The notes: a model not told the origin generated them from the letters alone. Shown: positions 1-8,918, counted from the stretch's first letter. The stretch: DNA of 43,441 nt from Nitrospirota bacterium (GCA_021814475.1 JAKAIE010000017.1:1-43441), one strand, 5' to 3'. Numbers and translations are program-made.

Positions 1-7
1 TTCTTCA

Positions 8-307
8 TTACTCCGTATCCCCTTCTTTCTCTTCGTGATGCATTGTCCCGTTCTCCTCATCCGGCTCGACATGCACATACGACAACGATTCTCCCAGCGG
101 GAGGTCGGGGTACTGCACGATCGCCTCGATTATCTCTCCCAGCGGAAATTCCGCCATATGGCCGTCCGGATACACTATCCTGAAATGTTTTCTCTTCAGC
201 AGGAAACAGCGCTGCCTACTGCCATCCTTTCCCCTAAGGGGAATGATGATATGCTCAATATCTTCTTCGAGCCCGTAGACCCGGATCAGTTCCCTTATCT
301 CTTCCAT
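8..307 (-). CDS. Small acidic protein of unknown function, 99 aa
   Basis: I do not recognise this protein. It reads as a compact soluble protein with no signal peptide or membrane segment. Basic and hydrophobic beta-like stretches in the middle (residues about 30-60, containing FRIVYPDGH) are followed by a charged acidic tail rich in Glu. The ATG is the only start available, because an in-frame TGA lies six codons upstream. No clear Shine-Dalgarno sequence precedes it. It lies downstream of, and on the same strand as, a decayed P-loop GTPase fragment and may once have been co-transcribed with it. The gene is complete: its TAA lies just inside the window edge. Coding status rests on its open length and ordinary amino-acid composition. 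Confidence 0.6.
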   Translation of the reverse strand: MEEIRELIRVYGLEEDIEHIIIPLRGKDGSRQRCFLLKRKHFRIVYPDGHMAEFPLGEIIEAIVQYPDLPLGESLSYVHVEPDEENGTMHHEEKEGDTE

Positions 308-375
308 GGCACGCGGCTGCTTTCAAACTCCCCGGGAACTCGCGGGGCGATTCGGCATCTGTCTCATGTTTTACA

Positions 376-555
376 TCATACATTAAATCTGAAGTTGATG
401 ATATCCCCATCTCCTTCCGCTTCTGGTCCGCATCCCCCGCTGCGCCGCTCGGCGGCGACCGTGGGATATACCGTCGTCCCGACATTCAGTCCGGTCAGTG
501 CATTGAAATCCGTCGTCTTTCCGGAGTTCTCCAGCCCTGTGATCGCAATCTTCAC
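376..555 (-). pseudogene. Remnant of a YchF/Obg-like P-loop GTPase (N-terminus only)
   Basis: A GTG start with AAGGAG six bases upstream opens a 59-residue reading frame. Its first 33 residues look like the N-terminus of a YchF/Obg-type GTPase: a beta strand, then Walker A GLENSGKTT, then FNALTG, then a switch-I-like TTVYPT. After that the sequence becomes low-quality (RRSGGCGPEAEG) and stops at a TGA. Family members are several hundred residues long and no continuation is visible in the other minus-strand frames. An Asp sits where the family has a hydrophobic residue after GKTT. I read this as a truncated, decaying gene with its translation signals still intact. A genuine short P-loop peptide is possible but less likely. 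Confidence 0.5.
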
Positions 556-567
556 CCTCAGCTCCTT

Positions 568-598
568 TTGACAAATTGCTGTTATTATACCCTATAAT
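568..598 (+). promoter_or_regulatory. Sigma70-type promoter for the Nudix gene
   Basis: A perfect TTGACA and a perfect TATAAT are separated by 19 bp, about 38 bp upstream of the Nudix start codon. The spacer is longer than the optimum of 17 bp. The same AT-rich stretch also holds a TATAAT on the opposite strand, which could serve the GTPase remnant. Confidence 0.6.
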
Positions 599-636
599 GG
601 GAGTCCGTGACTTCCTAAACAATCGGGGGCATAAGG

Positions 637-1146
637 ATGCAGAACGAAGAGGAAGAGATACTCGAGATCGTCGACAGGGACGGGAAGGTCATAGGTCAGG
701 CGACAAGGGCCGCTGTTCACGCCAACCCGGCGCTGCTTCACCGAGTGGTCCATGTCCTGATCTTCGATAACGCAGGCAGGCTGCTTCTCCAGAGGCGTTC
801 GATGAACAAGGACGTGGCGCCGGGCAGATGGGACACCTCTGTCGGCGGGCATATCAGTCCGGGAGAGAAGCCGCTCGCGGCCGCGGCGCGCGAGATGAGG
901 GAGGAACTGGGGATATCGGGGCCCGCACTGGAATTCCTGTATGAGTACCTCTTCACAAACCGCAGGGAGTCCGAACTCGTCAGCACATTCCGCTGCACCC
1001 ATGAGGGGGCGATGGATATCAACAGGGACGAGATCGACCAGGTGAGCTTCTGGCAAATCTGCGACATTCAGTCCGCCCTCGGCAACGGCATCCTCAGCGC
1101 GCATTTTGAGCAGGAGTTCCGCAATTATCTGAAACGCGCCGGCTAA
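637..1146 (+). CDS. Nudix hydrolase (YfcD/IPP-isomerase-like), 169 aa
   Basis: Nudix enzymes hydrolyse nucleoside-diphosphate-linked or related pyrophosphates. The full Nudix box is present at about residues 70-92: G, five residues, E, seven residues, then REMREELGI, which fits GX5EX7REUXEEXGU. The Glu residues of REMREE should bind the catalytic metal. The N-terminus (EIVDRDGKVIGQATR) and the LLLQRRS strand resemble the YfcD and isopentenyl-diphosphate-isomerase-like subgroup. The substrate cannot be read from the sequence. The gene stands alone on the plus strand behind its own promoter. Its TAA overlaps the TAG of queE on the other strand within the four bases CTAA, so the two genes converge with no space for a terminator. 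Confidence 0.9.
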   Translation: MQNEEEEILEIVDRDGKVIGQATRAAVHANPALLHRVVHVLIFDNAGRLLLQRRSMNKDVAPGRWDTSVGGHISPGEKPLAAAAREMREELGISGPALEFLYEYLFTNRRESELVSTFRCTHEGAMDINRDEIDQVSFWQICDIQSALGNGILSAHFEQEFRNYLKRAG

Positions 1147-1808
1147 ACTCCCCGCTGCTCCGGTCCGAAGATGTACTTATGGATCTGGAGGTTCAGCCTC
1201 ACCGGAAGTCTGTCTTCGAGTATCCACGCCACGAGATCCCGGGGTTCGATCATCCCGGGCACGGGTGAAAAAAGGACCGTACACTTCCCGGCAAGATCAT
1301 ATGTCTGCACCGTCTGTCTTGCCCATTCATAATCACGCCGGTCGGCTATGACGAACTTCACCTCGTCGGTCTTCTTCAGCAGGGAGAAGTTCGACGGATC
1401 ATTTACCAGCCATTCTCCGCTGCCGCAGGCACACCCGGTCACTCCGCTTCCGGGCGTCTTGATATCCAGGATGACCACCGCCCTCCTGTCAAGGTCCTGT
1501 ATGCCGTACGAACCGTTCGTCTCGACCAGCACGGTGTATCCGCCATCCAGGAGCCTCTTTACCAGCTGTCTGGTCTCCTCTCCCTGCATCAGCGGTTCGC
1601 CGCCCGTAACTTCGACAAGGGGAATGCCGGAGGACTTCACGTAGGAGATAATCTCGTCGGTATCCATCCCTCTTCCGTCGCCGAACGAGTAGCGCGTATC
1701 GCAGTAGCTGCAGCGGAGATTACAGCCGGCAAGCCTGATGAAGGTGCAGGGAAGTCCCGCGTAGGTCGATTCCCCCTGGACGCTCGTGAACAATTCGCAT
1801 ATCTTCAT
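1143..1808 (-). CDS. queE: 7-carboxy-7-deazaguanine synthase QueE
   Basis: This radical SAM enzyme converts 6-carboxytetrahydropterin to 7-carboxy-7-deazaguanine in queuosine/preQ0 synthesis. The N-terminus carries the QueE-typical ELFTSVQGES and FIRLAGCNLRCSYCDT, giving the CxxxCxxC cluster-binding cysteines at about residues 29-36. VTGGEPLMQ follows at about residue 67 and is the SAM-binding GGE motif. The length of 221 aa is normal for the family. The start codon overlaps the upstream eamA stop by four bases (ATGA), so translation is probably coupled. No other queuosine gene is in the window, so QueC/D/F must be elsewhere. Confidence 0.95.
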   Translation of the reverse strand: MKICELFTSVQGESTYAGLPCTFIRLAGCNLRCSYCDTRYSFGDGRGMDTDEIISYVKSSGIPLVEVTGGEPLMQGEETRQLVKRLLDGGYTVLVETNGSYGIQDLDRRAVVILDIKTPGSGVTGCACGSGEWLVNDPSNFSLLKKTDEVKFVIADRRDYEWARQTVQTYDLAGKCTVLFSPVPGMIEPRDLVAWILEDRLPVRLNLQIHKYIFGPEQRGV

Positions 1809-2641
1809 GTCTGCGCCCGCCGGCCGTTCCTCAATGTCATATACCCCGAGAGGATGATCAGAGACCCGCCGGCAAGAGTCCGGACGCCCGGTCTCTCCTC
1901 AAGGACAAGCATGCCGAAGATGACGGCCATGACCGGTTCGAGATAACCGAGGACCGCGGTCCTGTTGGCGGTCACGAACTTCATCCCCCAATAATACAAA
2001 AGGGGCGCCGCGGTAGAGTGGACCACCCCCATCAGCGCAAAACTCCAGAGTGCATGCACAGGGAACTCCCTGACAAACGGAAAGAGAAGGACCGTGATTA
2101 CCACATTCGGGATAAAGGACATCGCCAGGGGATGCAGCTGCGGGGCATAGACACGTGCCAGGAGTATCAGTGCTGCGTAAGCGCAGCCCGAGACCAGCCC
2201 CGCGATGATGCCCGTGGCATCATCGCCTCCGAGGGTAAAACCGCCGAGCATGACAAGCAGTCCTGCTGAGGAGAGCAGGATCGCATACATGATGGTGCGC
2301 GTCACCTTCTCTCCGATCACGAAAGGGGCCAGGAGGGCCACAAGGACGGGTGCGATATAGTGCGCCAGCACCGAATTTGCCACGGTCGTGCGCCTGAACG
2401 CGGCATAGAATGCATACATGTTCAGAAGGCTCACGCAGCCAAGGAGAGCTGGATATTTCAGGATCCTTTTTTCCGGGAGCACCGCCCGCCAGCCGAGCGC
2501 CGTGATGATGACGGCCTGGAGGACCGCCGCCACGAGCGAGGAATAAAAGATGATAACCACCTCGGTAACGCCGGCAAGGCGGACGACAACGCCGAGGGAA
2601 CTCCAGAGGAGGATCGCAAGGAGAATACTGGCTGACGGCAT
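1805..2641 (-). CDS. EamA/DMT-family membrane transporter, 278 aa
   Basis: This is an integral inner-membrane protein of the drug/metabolite transporter superfamily with about ten hydrophobic helices, arranged as two five-helix EamA repeats. The second repeat ends with the typical LGYLEPVMAVIFGMLVLEE stretch. I place the start at the ATG that overlaps the glgB stop (TAATG). The frame stays open for another 56 codons upstream, but that part lies inside glgB and encodes a Cys/Arg-rich sequence foreign to the family. The [15 protein letters not shown] start puts the first helix where expected. Family members export amino acids or other metabolites. The substrate is unknown here. The gene lies between glgB and queE, with overlaps on both sides. 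Confidence 0.85.
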   Translation of the reverse strand: MPSASILLAILLWSSLGVVVRLAGVTEVVIIFYSSLVAAVLQAVIITALGWRAVLPEKRILKYPALLGCVSLLNMYAFYAAFRRTTVANSVLAHYIAPVLVALLAPFVIGEKVTRTIMYAILLSSAGLLVMLGGFTLGGDDATGIIAGLVSGCAYAALILLARVYAPQLHPLAMSFIPNVVITVLLFPFVREFPVHALWSFALMGVVHSTAAPLLYYWGMKFVTANRTAVLGYLEPVMAVIFGMLVLEERPGVRTLAGGSLIILSGYMTLRNGRRAQT

Positions 2642-4560
2642 TATCTGACAGGCTTGAAATAAAGGACCGCAAGCGGAGGGACAACAATGCTGATCGAACA
2701 CGGCCTGCCGTGGCGCTGGACCTGCTCCGCCTGAACACCGCCGGCATTCCCGAGATCGCTCCCCCCGTACAAGGCCGAATCGCTGTTCAGGATCTCTTGG
2801 TAATAACATTTTTCGGGAACGCCTATCCTGTACCCGGAATGCGGCACCGGCGTAAAGTTGCAGACAACCACAATATAATCGTGCCGGTCCTTCGCATACC
2901 GTATGTACGAGATGATGCTCCTGTCCGTGTCATGAAAATCTATCCATTCGAAACCCTGATGCTGAAAGTCCACCTCGTGCAGCGGCCTCTCCCCGGCGGA
3001 GAGGCGGTTCAGGTCCCGGACATACTTCTGGAGATTGCTGTGCTCCGGAGTCTCAAGGAGGTTCCAGTCCAGGCTGTGATCGAACTGCCACTCGCTCCAT
3101 TGACCCATTTCACCGCCCATGAAGAGGAGCTTCTTGCCGGGGTGGCTGAACATATAGCCATAGAACGCCCTCAGGTTGGCAAACTTCTGCCAGAGGTCTC
3201 CGGGCATCTTGTCCAGCATCGAACGCTTCCCGTGCACCACCTCGTCGTGGGAAAGCACCAGGACGAAGTTTTCGGAGAAGGCATACAGGAGACTGAAGGT
3301 CAGATCATTATGATGATATTTGCGATGGATCGGGTTGCGCGATATGTACTCGAGCATGTCGTTCATCCAGCCCATGTTCCACTTCAGGTCGAATCCCAGC
3401 CCCCCGAGGTAGACCGGCTTCGTGACCCCGGGCCATGCGGTCGATTCCTCAGCGATCGTCAGGACACCAGGATAGTAGTGATGCGTGATCTCATTGAACC
3501 TTTTGATAAAATCGATCGCCTCGAGGTTCTCCCTCCCCCCGTACCTGTTCGGTATCCATTCCCCTTCTTTCCGGGAATAGTCGAGATAGAGCATCGAGGC
3601 CACCGCATCCACACGGAGGCCGTCAATATGATATTTGTCGAGCCAGAAAGTCGCATTGGAGATCAGGAAGTTCCGTACTTCGTTCCTTCCATAATTGAAG
3701 ATGAGCGTACCCCAGTCGCGGTGCTCTCCCTGTCGCGGATCGGCATGTTCATAAAGGCAGGTGCCGTCGAAAAAGGCTAGGCCGTGCCCGTCTTTCGGGA
3801 AATGGGCAGGCGACCAGTCAAGGATCACCCCGATCCCGCTTTGATGACAGGTATCGACAAAAAACATGAAGTCTTCGGTCGTGCCGAATCTGCTGGTGGG
3901 GGCAAAATAACCGATCGTCTGATAGCCCCACGAGGCGTCGAGTGGATGCTCCGCAACGGGCAGCAGTTCAATATGTGTGTAGCCCATCTGCAGGACGTAT
4001 TCAACCAGCCGGTCCGCAAGTTCCCGGTACGTGAGGAAACGGTCGGCCTCCTCCGGCATCCTCATCCACGAACCTAGATGCACTTCATAGATCGACATAG
4101 GGGATTCGAACCAGTTCCGGGCCGGCCGGTTTTGCATCCAGTCGGCGTCGTTCCACCTGTAGGTGTCGATGTCCCGCACGATGGAGGCGCTCTTTGGGCG
4201 GTGCTCGAAGTAGAAGCCGTAGGGGTCAGCTTTCACGGCATGATGGCGGTGAAAGCGCGAGGCTATGTCGAACTTGTATATCTCCCCTTCTTTCAGCCCC
4301 GGGACGAATATCTCCCATATGCCTGATGCCCCCAGCAGATGCATCGGGTGCGCAGCCGCATCCCACTTATTGAAATCGCCGATCACGCTGACCGACTTCG
4401 CATTCGGCGCCCAGACCGCAAAGTGGACGCCATGCACGCCGTCGACCTCCATAACATGCGCGCCGAGCTTCTCATAGCTCCGGTAATGGCTCCCCTCGGC
4501 CAGCAGATGGATATCGTAATCCGTCAGGACCTGGCGGTATTCCTCCGGGTTATCCGTCAC
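2641..4560 (-). CDS. glgB: 1,4-alpha-glucan branching enzyme GlgB
   Basis: GlgB makes the alpha-1,6 branches of glycogen (GH13). An N-terminal CBM48-like domain (about 20-130, [20 protein letters not shown]) precedes the TIM barrel. Catalytic motifs are visible: region I DWSPAHFP; region [11 protein letters not shown] with the nucleophile D318; region III TIAEES with the acid/base E371; region [14 protein letters not shown] with D439. The 639-aa length matches the shorter branching enzymes that lack the extra N-terminal domain of the E. coli enzyme. GGAG lies four bases before the ATG. No other glycogen gene is nearby. The downstream transporter start overlaps its stop codon, so the three genes glgB-eamA-queE form one transcript. 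Confidence 0.97.
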   Translation of the reverse strand: MTDNPEEYRQVLTDYDIHLLAEGSHYRSYEKLGAHVMEVDGVHGVHFAVWAPNAKSVSVIGDFNKWDAAAHPMHLLGASGIWEIFVPGLKEGEIYKFDIASRFHRHHAVKADPYGFYFEHRPKSASIVRDIDTYRWNDADWMQNRPARNWFESPMSIYEVHLGSWMRMPEEADRFLTYRELADRLVEYVLQMGYTHIELLPVAEHPLDASWGYQTIGYFAPTSRFGTTEDFMFFVDTCHQSGIGVILDWSPAHFPKDGHGLAFFDGTCLYEHADPRQGEHRDWGTLIFNYGRNEVRNFLISNATFWLDKYHIDGLRVDAVASMLYLDYSRKEGEWIPNRYGGRENLEAIDFIKRFNEITHHYYPGVLTIAEESTAWPGVTKPVYLGGLGFDLKWNMGWMNDMLEYISRNPIHRKYHHNDLTFSLLYAFSENFVLVLSHDEVVHGKRSMLDKMPGDLWQKFANLRAFYGYMFSHPGKKLLFMGGEMGQWSEWQFDHSLDWNLLETPEHSNLQKYVRDLNRLSAGERPLHEVDFQHQGFEWIDFHDTDRSIISYIRYAKDRHDYIVVVCNFTPVPHSGYRIGVPEKCYYQEILNSDSALYGGSDLGNAGGVQAEQVQRHGRPCSISIVVPPLAVLYFKPVR

Positions 4561-4591
4561 ATCGTCTCCAGATCAGCATGCGCATGGTGCT

Positions 4592-4620
4592 ATTGTACTA
4601 CAAAATGTGGCCGGCGGTAA
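4592..4620 (-). promoter_or_regulatory. Possible promoter of the glgB-eamA-queE operon
   Basis: TACAAT preceded at 17 bp by TTACCG lies 31 bp upstream of the glgB ATG, in the short gap after the cyclase gene. The -35 box matches only half of consensus, so glgB may also be reached by read-through from the cyclase. Confidence 0.35.
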
Positions 4621-4621
4621 T

Positions 4622-6544
4622 TCATTCAAGCCCATATATCCTCACCGCCAGGTTTTTCCCCTTGACCGTGACCTCTCCCAGTTCCGTGAATGTGATCTCC
4701 CCCCCGCCTCCCTGCCCGTCCGCATACGCCGCATGCGCATTCCCTGTGATCAATATTCTCCTTCCGAATTGACGGGTCAGCTTCTCGACCCGGGCAGCAA
4801 GGTTCACCTCGTCACCGATAGCGGTGTAATCCATCTTCTTGCCCTCCGCCCCGATATTCCCTATAACCACCTCGCCCGTATTGATCCCGATGCCGCAATC
4901 GAGCCCCTCGATCCCCCGCGCTGCCCACGCCTTCTGCAGCTCGTCCAGCCTCCGCGACATGTCGGTTGCGCAGCCGACCGCCCTCTGCGCATGGTCCGGC
5001 TGGTCCAGTGGCGCCCCCCAGATGACCATGATCTCGTCGCCGACGAACTTGTCGAGGGTCCCCTCCCAGCGGAAGATGACGTCGCTCATCGCATCGAAAA
5101 ATTCATTCAGGATCATGACCACATCCTCGGGCCGTCTCTTTTCCGAAAAGGTCGTGAACCCGATCACGTCGGCAAAGAGGATCGTCACCGTCTTCCGGAT
5201 GCCGCCGAGCTTCGCCTTCTCGGGGTGCTCGATCAGCTCACGGACAATCTTCGGCGAGACATAGCTGGAGAACATGCGTCGTATCTCCTTCGCCTGCCTC
5301 TCCTCATGCGCGAAACGCATCACGGTCTGGACCGTAAAGATGGTGATCATGTTCAGAGAAGGATAGACGAGATTGAGCCAGAGGTTCTGATATACCAGAA
5401 AATAGACGGTTGCGGAGATATAGAGCGCAATGAAGCCGATCCCCACCGCCGCGGCCTGCAGAGCCCGGAGCCCCGGAAGTACAAGGCCGAGGATCAGCCC
5501 GGTTACGACAATGACGATCGCCTCGACAACCCCCGGGCTCGGCCTGATAAAGTTGTTGCTGATAATATTATTGACGACAGTGGCATTCTTTTCGACGCCG
5601 GGCATATCGGCCGAAAGGGGCGTGACCCTCTGGTCGTATGTTGCCAGGGCGGACGTTCCGACGAGCACGATCCTCCCTTTCATTGCGCCGGGCGACACCC
5701 TTTCCCTGAGCAGGTCAGCGGCGCAGATATAGGGGAATGTATGTTCGCTTCCCGCATAATTGATCAGGACCTTCCCGTTGAGGTTCGTGGGGATGAACGC
5801 TTTCCCGAACTCGATCCCGGCCCCTCCGTACACGATGAGATCCTTCGGCGGGATACCCATCGCCACGCGTGCCACCTGGAGGGGAAAAGACGGGAAGCAG
5901 TCATCACCGTACATGAGGTACAGCAACTCCCAACGCAGCACCCCGTCCGTGTCGGCCGGGCTATAGACGTGACCTAACACAGCACCACGCGCAATCTCCG
6001 CGACCGGCGGATTGAGACCGTCGGCGTTTACCGCAAAGTCCCTCCACTTTATCCCCTTCGCATTTCTGACCTCGGCAAAGGCCGAATTCCACATATACGC
6101 CGGAAGTTCAGGGACTTCCCGCGGGACACTCTTCCCCAGAGGCACCTGAAAAGGCGTTGCCAGTACCACATTGCCGGCATTGAGGATCGCCTCCCCGAGC
6201 TCGCGGTCGTTTGATGAGGTTTCCGGTTCGGTGAACATGATATCGATGCCGATCGCCTTCGGTCCTCCCGCCGCAATCTTCGAGACGAGTCCGGCCATGA
6301 CGTCCCTGCGCCACGGCCAACGGCCGATCTCCCTGATGCTCTTGTCGTCGATCGCCACGACAACGACATCTCCGGGCACAACAGTTTTTTTCACGAGCTC
6401 CCTGAATCTCAGCCTCAGGTCATAGGTCCTGCCTTCGATATGGTCCTGAATGACCGAAGGGCTGTACAGCTGCAGCAGGAGGAAGAAAAAGGTGGATGCA
6501 CATGCGATGCGGAGCAGTAACCCTTTGCCGCTCATCGAAGACAC
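4622..6544 (-). CDS. CHASE2-domain class III adenylate cyclase, 640 aa
   Basis: This is a membrane receptor that should make cAMP. An N-terminal membrane anchor (about 9-28) is followed by a periplasmic CHASE2 sensor (about 30-325, with VVVVAIDDKSIREIG and the KAIGIDIMFTEP strand), three membrane helices (about 335-405) and a cytoplasmic cyclase domain (about 450-625). The catalytic domain looks intact: metal-binding D459 (FADVIGFT) and D503 (VGDEIMVIWG), adenine-selecting K499, and the VNLAAR segment with the transition-state Asn and Arg. The K plus Thr (YTAIGD) pattern fits adenylate rather than guanylate cyclase. The start is GTG at 6544 or ATG at 6535; neither has a strong Shine-Dalgarno. 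It follows der, yihY and the 54-aa gene on the same strand. Confidence 0.93.
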   Translation of the reverse strand: MSSMSGKGLLLRIACASTFFFLLLQLYSPSVIQDHIEGRTYDLRLRFRELVKKTVVPGDVVVVAIDDKSIREIGRWPWRRDVMAGLVSKIAAGGPKAIGIDIMFTEPETSSNDRELGEAILNAGNVVLATPFQVPLGKSVPREVPELPAYMWNSAFAEVRNAKGIKWRDFAVNADGLNPPVAEIARGAVLGHVYSPADTDGVLRWELLYLMYGDDCFPSFPLQVARVAMGIPPKDLIVYGGAGIEFGKAFIPTNLNGKVLINYAGSEHTFPYICAADLLRERVSPGAMKGRIVLVGTSALATYDQRVTPLSADMPGVEKNATVVNNIISNNFIRPSPGVVEAIVIVVTGLILGLVLPGLRALQAAAVGIGFIALYISATVYFLVYQNLWLNLVYPSLNMITIFTVQTVMRFAHEERQAKEIRRMFSSYVSPKIVRELIEHPEKAKLGGIRKTVTILFADVIGFTTFSEKRRPEDVVMILNEFFDAMSDVIFRWEGTLDKFVGDEIMVIWGAPLDQPDHAQRAVGCATDMSRRLDELQKAWAARGIEGLDCGIGINTGEVVIGNIGAEGKKMDYTAIGDEVNLAARVEKLTRQFGRRILITGNAHAAYADGQGGGGEITFTELGEVTVKGKNLAVRIYGLE

Positions 6545-6569
6545 TCAGCCGCGCAATCAGCAGAGCACT

Positions 6570-6734
6570 TCACTCACATTCCCTGATAAAGGCAACCTTT
6601 TCCGTCGGGATCACTATCCACCCGGCCGATTCGGACTCAAGATATATCTCGGTCTCGTTCATCTCGACGAGCTTCCCGACGTAGACGGTCTCGCCCGTTC
6701 CCACCTCGACCTGTTTTCCGATCAGTTCACTCAT
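6570..6734 (-). CDS. Conserved-looking 54-aa protein between yihY and the cyclase
   Basis: This short gene was found by reading the gap between yihY and the cyclase. It encodes 54 residues beginning MSELIGKQVEVGTG and ending FIRECE. It alternates charged and hydrophobic residues, as expected for a small all-beta, Sm- or SH3-like fold (VEVGTGETVYVGKLVEMNE, then EIYLESESAGWIVIPTEKV). There is no membrane segment or signal peptide. Its ATG overlaps the yihY stop by four bases (ATGA) and its stop lies 25 bp before the cyclase start, so it belongs to the der-yihY-cyclase transcript. The function is unknown; a small nucleic-acid or protein-binding barrel is a guess from the pattern. Confidence 0.75.
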   Translation of the reverse strand: MSELIGKQVEVGTGETVYVGKLVEMNETEIYLESESAGWIVIPTEKVAFIRECE

Positions 6735-7558
6735 GCTTCACCCCGCACTTTTTTCGACCTGCCTAAATTATAGACGATCTCGGCGCCGATTAAAAACAGG
6801 CAGGATGAATAGAACATCCAGAGCAGGAAAACAACGAAGGCAGTCAGGGAGCCATACAACCTTCCCATGGGGGCAACACTCACCACATACCAGGTGAAGA
6901 CGTGTTTCGCGATCTCCAGAAATATGGTCGTAAAACAGGCTCCCTTCAAGGCATGTACTATGGGGATCGGCCTTCGGGGAAAGACACGGTAGATAGCAGT
7001 GAGCGTCATCAGGACCATGAGAAAGGGCACCACATAGACGATGAGGTACGCCGCCAGTATGCCCGGCTGGATCCCAGGCAGATACGGCTTCAGCCTGGAG
7101 ACGAGCGGGATGACCGAAGCCGCCGCGAAGGAGATGCCGACAACGAGCAGGATCATCGTCACCGCAACGACTGACACCATGACGGAGTGCAGAAACGACC
7201 GCCTTTTCCTGATCTTGAATACCGCGTTGAGGGACTTTTCGATGGAGGCGAAGAGCTGGTACGAAAGGACAGCGTACAGGACAAGGCTGATCCCTCCGAA
7301 CCCCCTGTGCGAGATCAGCCGTGCGATCGCCTTCGATATGTTATCGGTCGCTGCCGGGAAGAGACTGGTGAGCCTGTCGTGAAAGAAGTGGTAAAGCCCC
7401 GGAGAACTGCCGAGGACCTGACCGAAGACGGAGACCAGGAAGAGACAGAAAGGCACGACCGCCATCATGCTGAAATACGAAAGAGAGCCGGCCAGCATCA
7501 GGCCGTCGTCCCTGAAGAATTCCGCAACGCTCCTTCCGGCCAGCCTGAGGAACTTCAA
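6731..7558 (-). CDS. YihY/BrkB-family inner-membrane protein, 275 aa
   Basis: The protein belongs to the YihY/virulence factor BrkB family, once mis-annotated as ribonuclease BN. Its molecular role is unsettled. The N-terminus has the family pattern of an amphipathic start followed by a long hydrophobic helix (DDGLMLAGSLSYFSMMAVVPF). About six membrane helices follow, with the typical GGISLVLYAVLSYQLFASIEKSLN segment split around residue 100 and a C-terminal WMFYSSCLFLIGAEI helix. The start is a TTG whose last bases form the der stop (TTGA), with AAAGGA four bases before it. The following 54-aa gene overlaps its stop. Confidence 0.9.
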   Translation of the reverse strand: MKFLRLAGRSVAEFFRDDGLMLAGSLSYFSMMAVVPFCLFLVSVFGQVLGSSPGLYHFFHDRLTSLFPAATDNISKAIARLISHRGFGGISLVLYAVLSYQLFASIEKSLNAVFKIRKRRSFLHSVMVSVVAVTMILLVVGISFAAASVIPLVSRLKPYLPGIQPGILAAYLIVYVVPFLMVLMTLTAIYRVFPRRPIPIVHALKGACFTTIFLEIAKHVFTWYVVSVAPMGRLYGSLTAFVVFLLWMFYSSCLFLIGAEIVYNLGRSKKVRGEA

Positions 7559-8877
7559 TCATTCCTTTCTCTTCTGCGAGCCCGCACATAGATCCTGATC
7601 GGCGTGCCATGAAAGCCGAAATACTCCCGAAGCGCCTTTTCGATATACCGCAGATGGGAGTCCTTCACCGAGTCGGGATAGTTTGCAAAGACGACGAAGG
7701 CAGGCGGCTCGCCGCGCACCTGGGTCATGTAATACAGCTTGACGGGTTTACCCTTGTACATCGGGAGGCTTATCTGAGAAATGATCTCCCTGAAGAAACG
7801 GTTCAGCTCACCCGTGGATATGCGCTTCTTTCTCTCTTCCACGATCATGTCGATGATCGGAAAAACCTTGGTGATCCTTTTTTTCTCCATCCCCGATATC
7901 GAAAGCACGGGGGCGTACTGGCTGAACCAGGCCTTCCGCTGCAGTTCAGGGACGATCACCTTGAAAACTTCTTCAGGGTTTTCGACGGTGTCCCACTTGT
8001 TCAGCAGGAAGATCGCACCCTTCCCGTACTCCTTCACAATGCCGGCTATCTTCAGGTCCTGCTCGGTGATCCCCTCTGAGGCATCAAGCACCACCAGGGC
8101 CAGATCCGCCCTCTCTATGCTCCTTACCGCCCGGACCATCGAGAAGCGCTCTATCGAATACCCGATCTTCCCCTTTCTCCTCAACCCCGCGGTGTCTATC
8201 AGCATATATTTTCGGCCGTGATAGCTGCAGATGCTGTCAATCGCGTCACGGGTCGTACCCGGCACCGGACTGACGAGCATCCTTTTTTTACCGAGCAGCG
8301 CATTGACGAGTGTCGACTTTCCGGCGTTCGGCCTGCCGACAACGGCGATCCTCGGAATGTCGTACTCCACCTCGTCGTAGACGGGCAGCATCTCTTCGAG
8401 CCGCTCCATCGCCTCCTCGTAACCGTATCCGGTGGCAGCGGAGACCGGCCATAGGTCTTCGGTCCCGATCTGATAGAAGTCATACAACCTGCTGTCTTTT
8501 GTCGGGGCATCCACCTTGTTCACCAGCCAAAGCACCTGCTTGCCCGACGCACGGATAAGACGGGCCAGCTCCATGTCCGCCGGCGTAAGACCGTCCTTGC
8601 CGTCGAGAAGATGAATAATTATATCCCCCTCATCGATGGCAAAGAGCGCCTGCTCTTTCGCCTGGACAAAGAGGTCCTCCGGAGGATCCGGGTAAAACCC
8701 GCCGGTGTCGACGACCATGAAGGTCTTCCCTCCCAGATGGGCATCGCGATAGTTCCTGTCCCTGGTCACCCCTGGAAAATCGTCAACGATCGCAGTCTGC
8801 GACTTCGTCATCCGGTTAAACAGGGTCGATTTTCCGACATTCGGCCTTCCTACAATAACGACTACGGGTTTTGTCAT
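7555..8877 (-). CDS. der: Ribosome-assembly GTPase Der (EngA)
   Basis: Der is an essential GTPase with two tandem G domains that acts in 50S ribosome maturation. The first G domain has GRPNVGKST at residues 9-17, DTGG, and NKVD. The second has GRPNAGKST at about 180, DTAG and NKWD. The C-terminal KH-like domain (about 350-440) is present and ends in the basic RARRRERND. The length of 440 aa is normal. The ATG lies seven bases after a TACAAT box and has no Shine-Dalgarno, so the message may be leaderless. It is the first gene of a four-gene run with yihY, the 54-aa protein and the cyclase. Confidence 0.97.
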   Translation of the reverse strand: MTKPVVVIVGRPNVGKSTLFNRMTKSQTAIVDDFPGVTRDRNYRDAHLGGKTFMVVDTGGFYPDPPEDLFVQAKEQALFAIDEGDIIIHLLDGKDGLTPADMELARLIRASGKQVLWLVNKVDAPTKDSRLYDFYQIGTEDLWPVSAATGYGYEEAMERLEEMLPVYDEVEYDIPRIAVVGRPNAGKSTLVNALLGKKRMLVSPVPGTTRDAIDSICSYHGRKYMLIDTAGLRRKGKIGYSIERFSMVRAVRSIERADLALVVLDASEGITEQDLKIAGIVKEYGKGAIFLLNKWDTVENPEEVFKVIVPELQRKAWFSQYAPVLSISGMEKKRITKVFPIIDMIVEERKKRISTGELNRFFREIISQISLPMYKGKPVKLYYMTQVRGEPPAFVVFANYPDSVKDSHLRYIEKALREYFGFHGTPIRIYVRARRRERND

Positions 8878-8884
8878 AGGTCAT

Positions 8885-8918
8885 ATTGTACAATAAAAGC
8901 AGCCAGGAAAGCCGTCAG
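8885..8918 (-). promoter_or_regulatory. Promoter region of der
   Basis: Two overlapping -10 candidates are present: TACAAT ending seven bases before the der ATG, and TATTGT just upstream with CTGACG at 17 bp. Either one would start transcription at or within a few bases of the ATG. Confidence 0.4.

Noticed and set aside
2710-3780. Long plus-strand open frame (356 codons) antisense to glgB
   Set aside because: It lies entirely inside glgB on the other strand, has no recognisable domain and arises from GC-rich codon shadowing.
4607-5977. 456-codon plus-strand frame antisense to the adenylate cyclase
   Set aside because: The cyclase on the minus strand has all catalytic motifs; the antisense product is rich in Arg, Asp, Pro and His as expected for a shadow frame.
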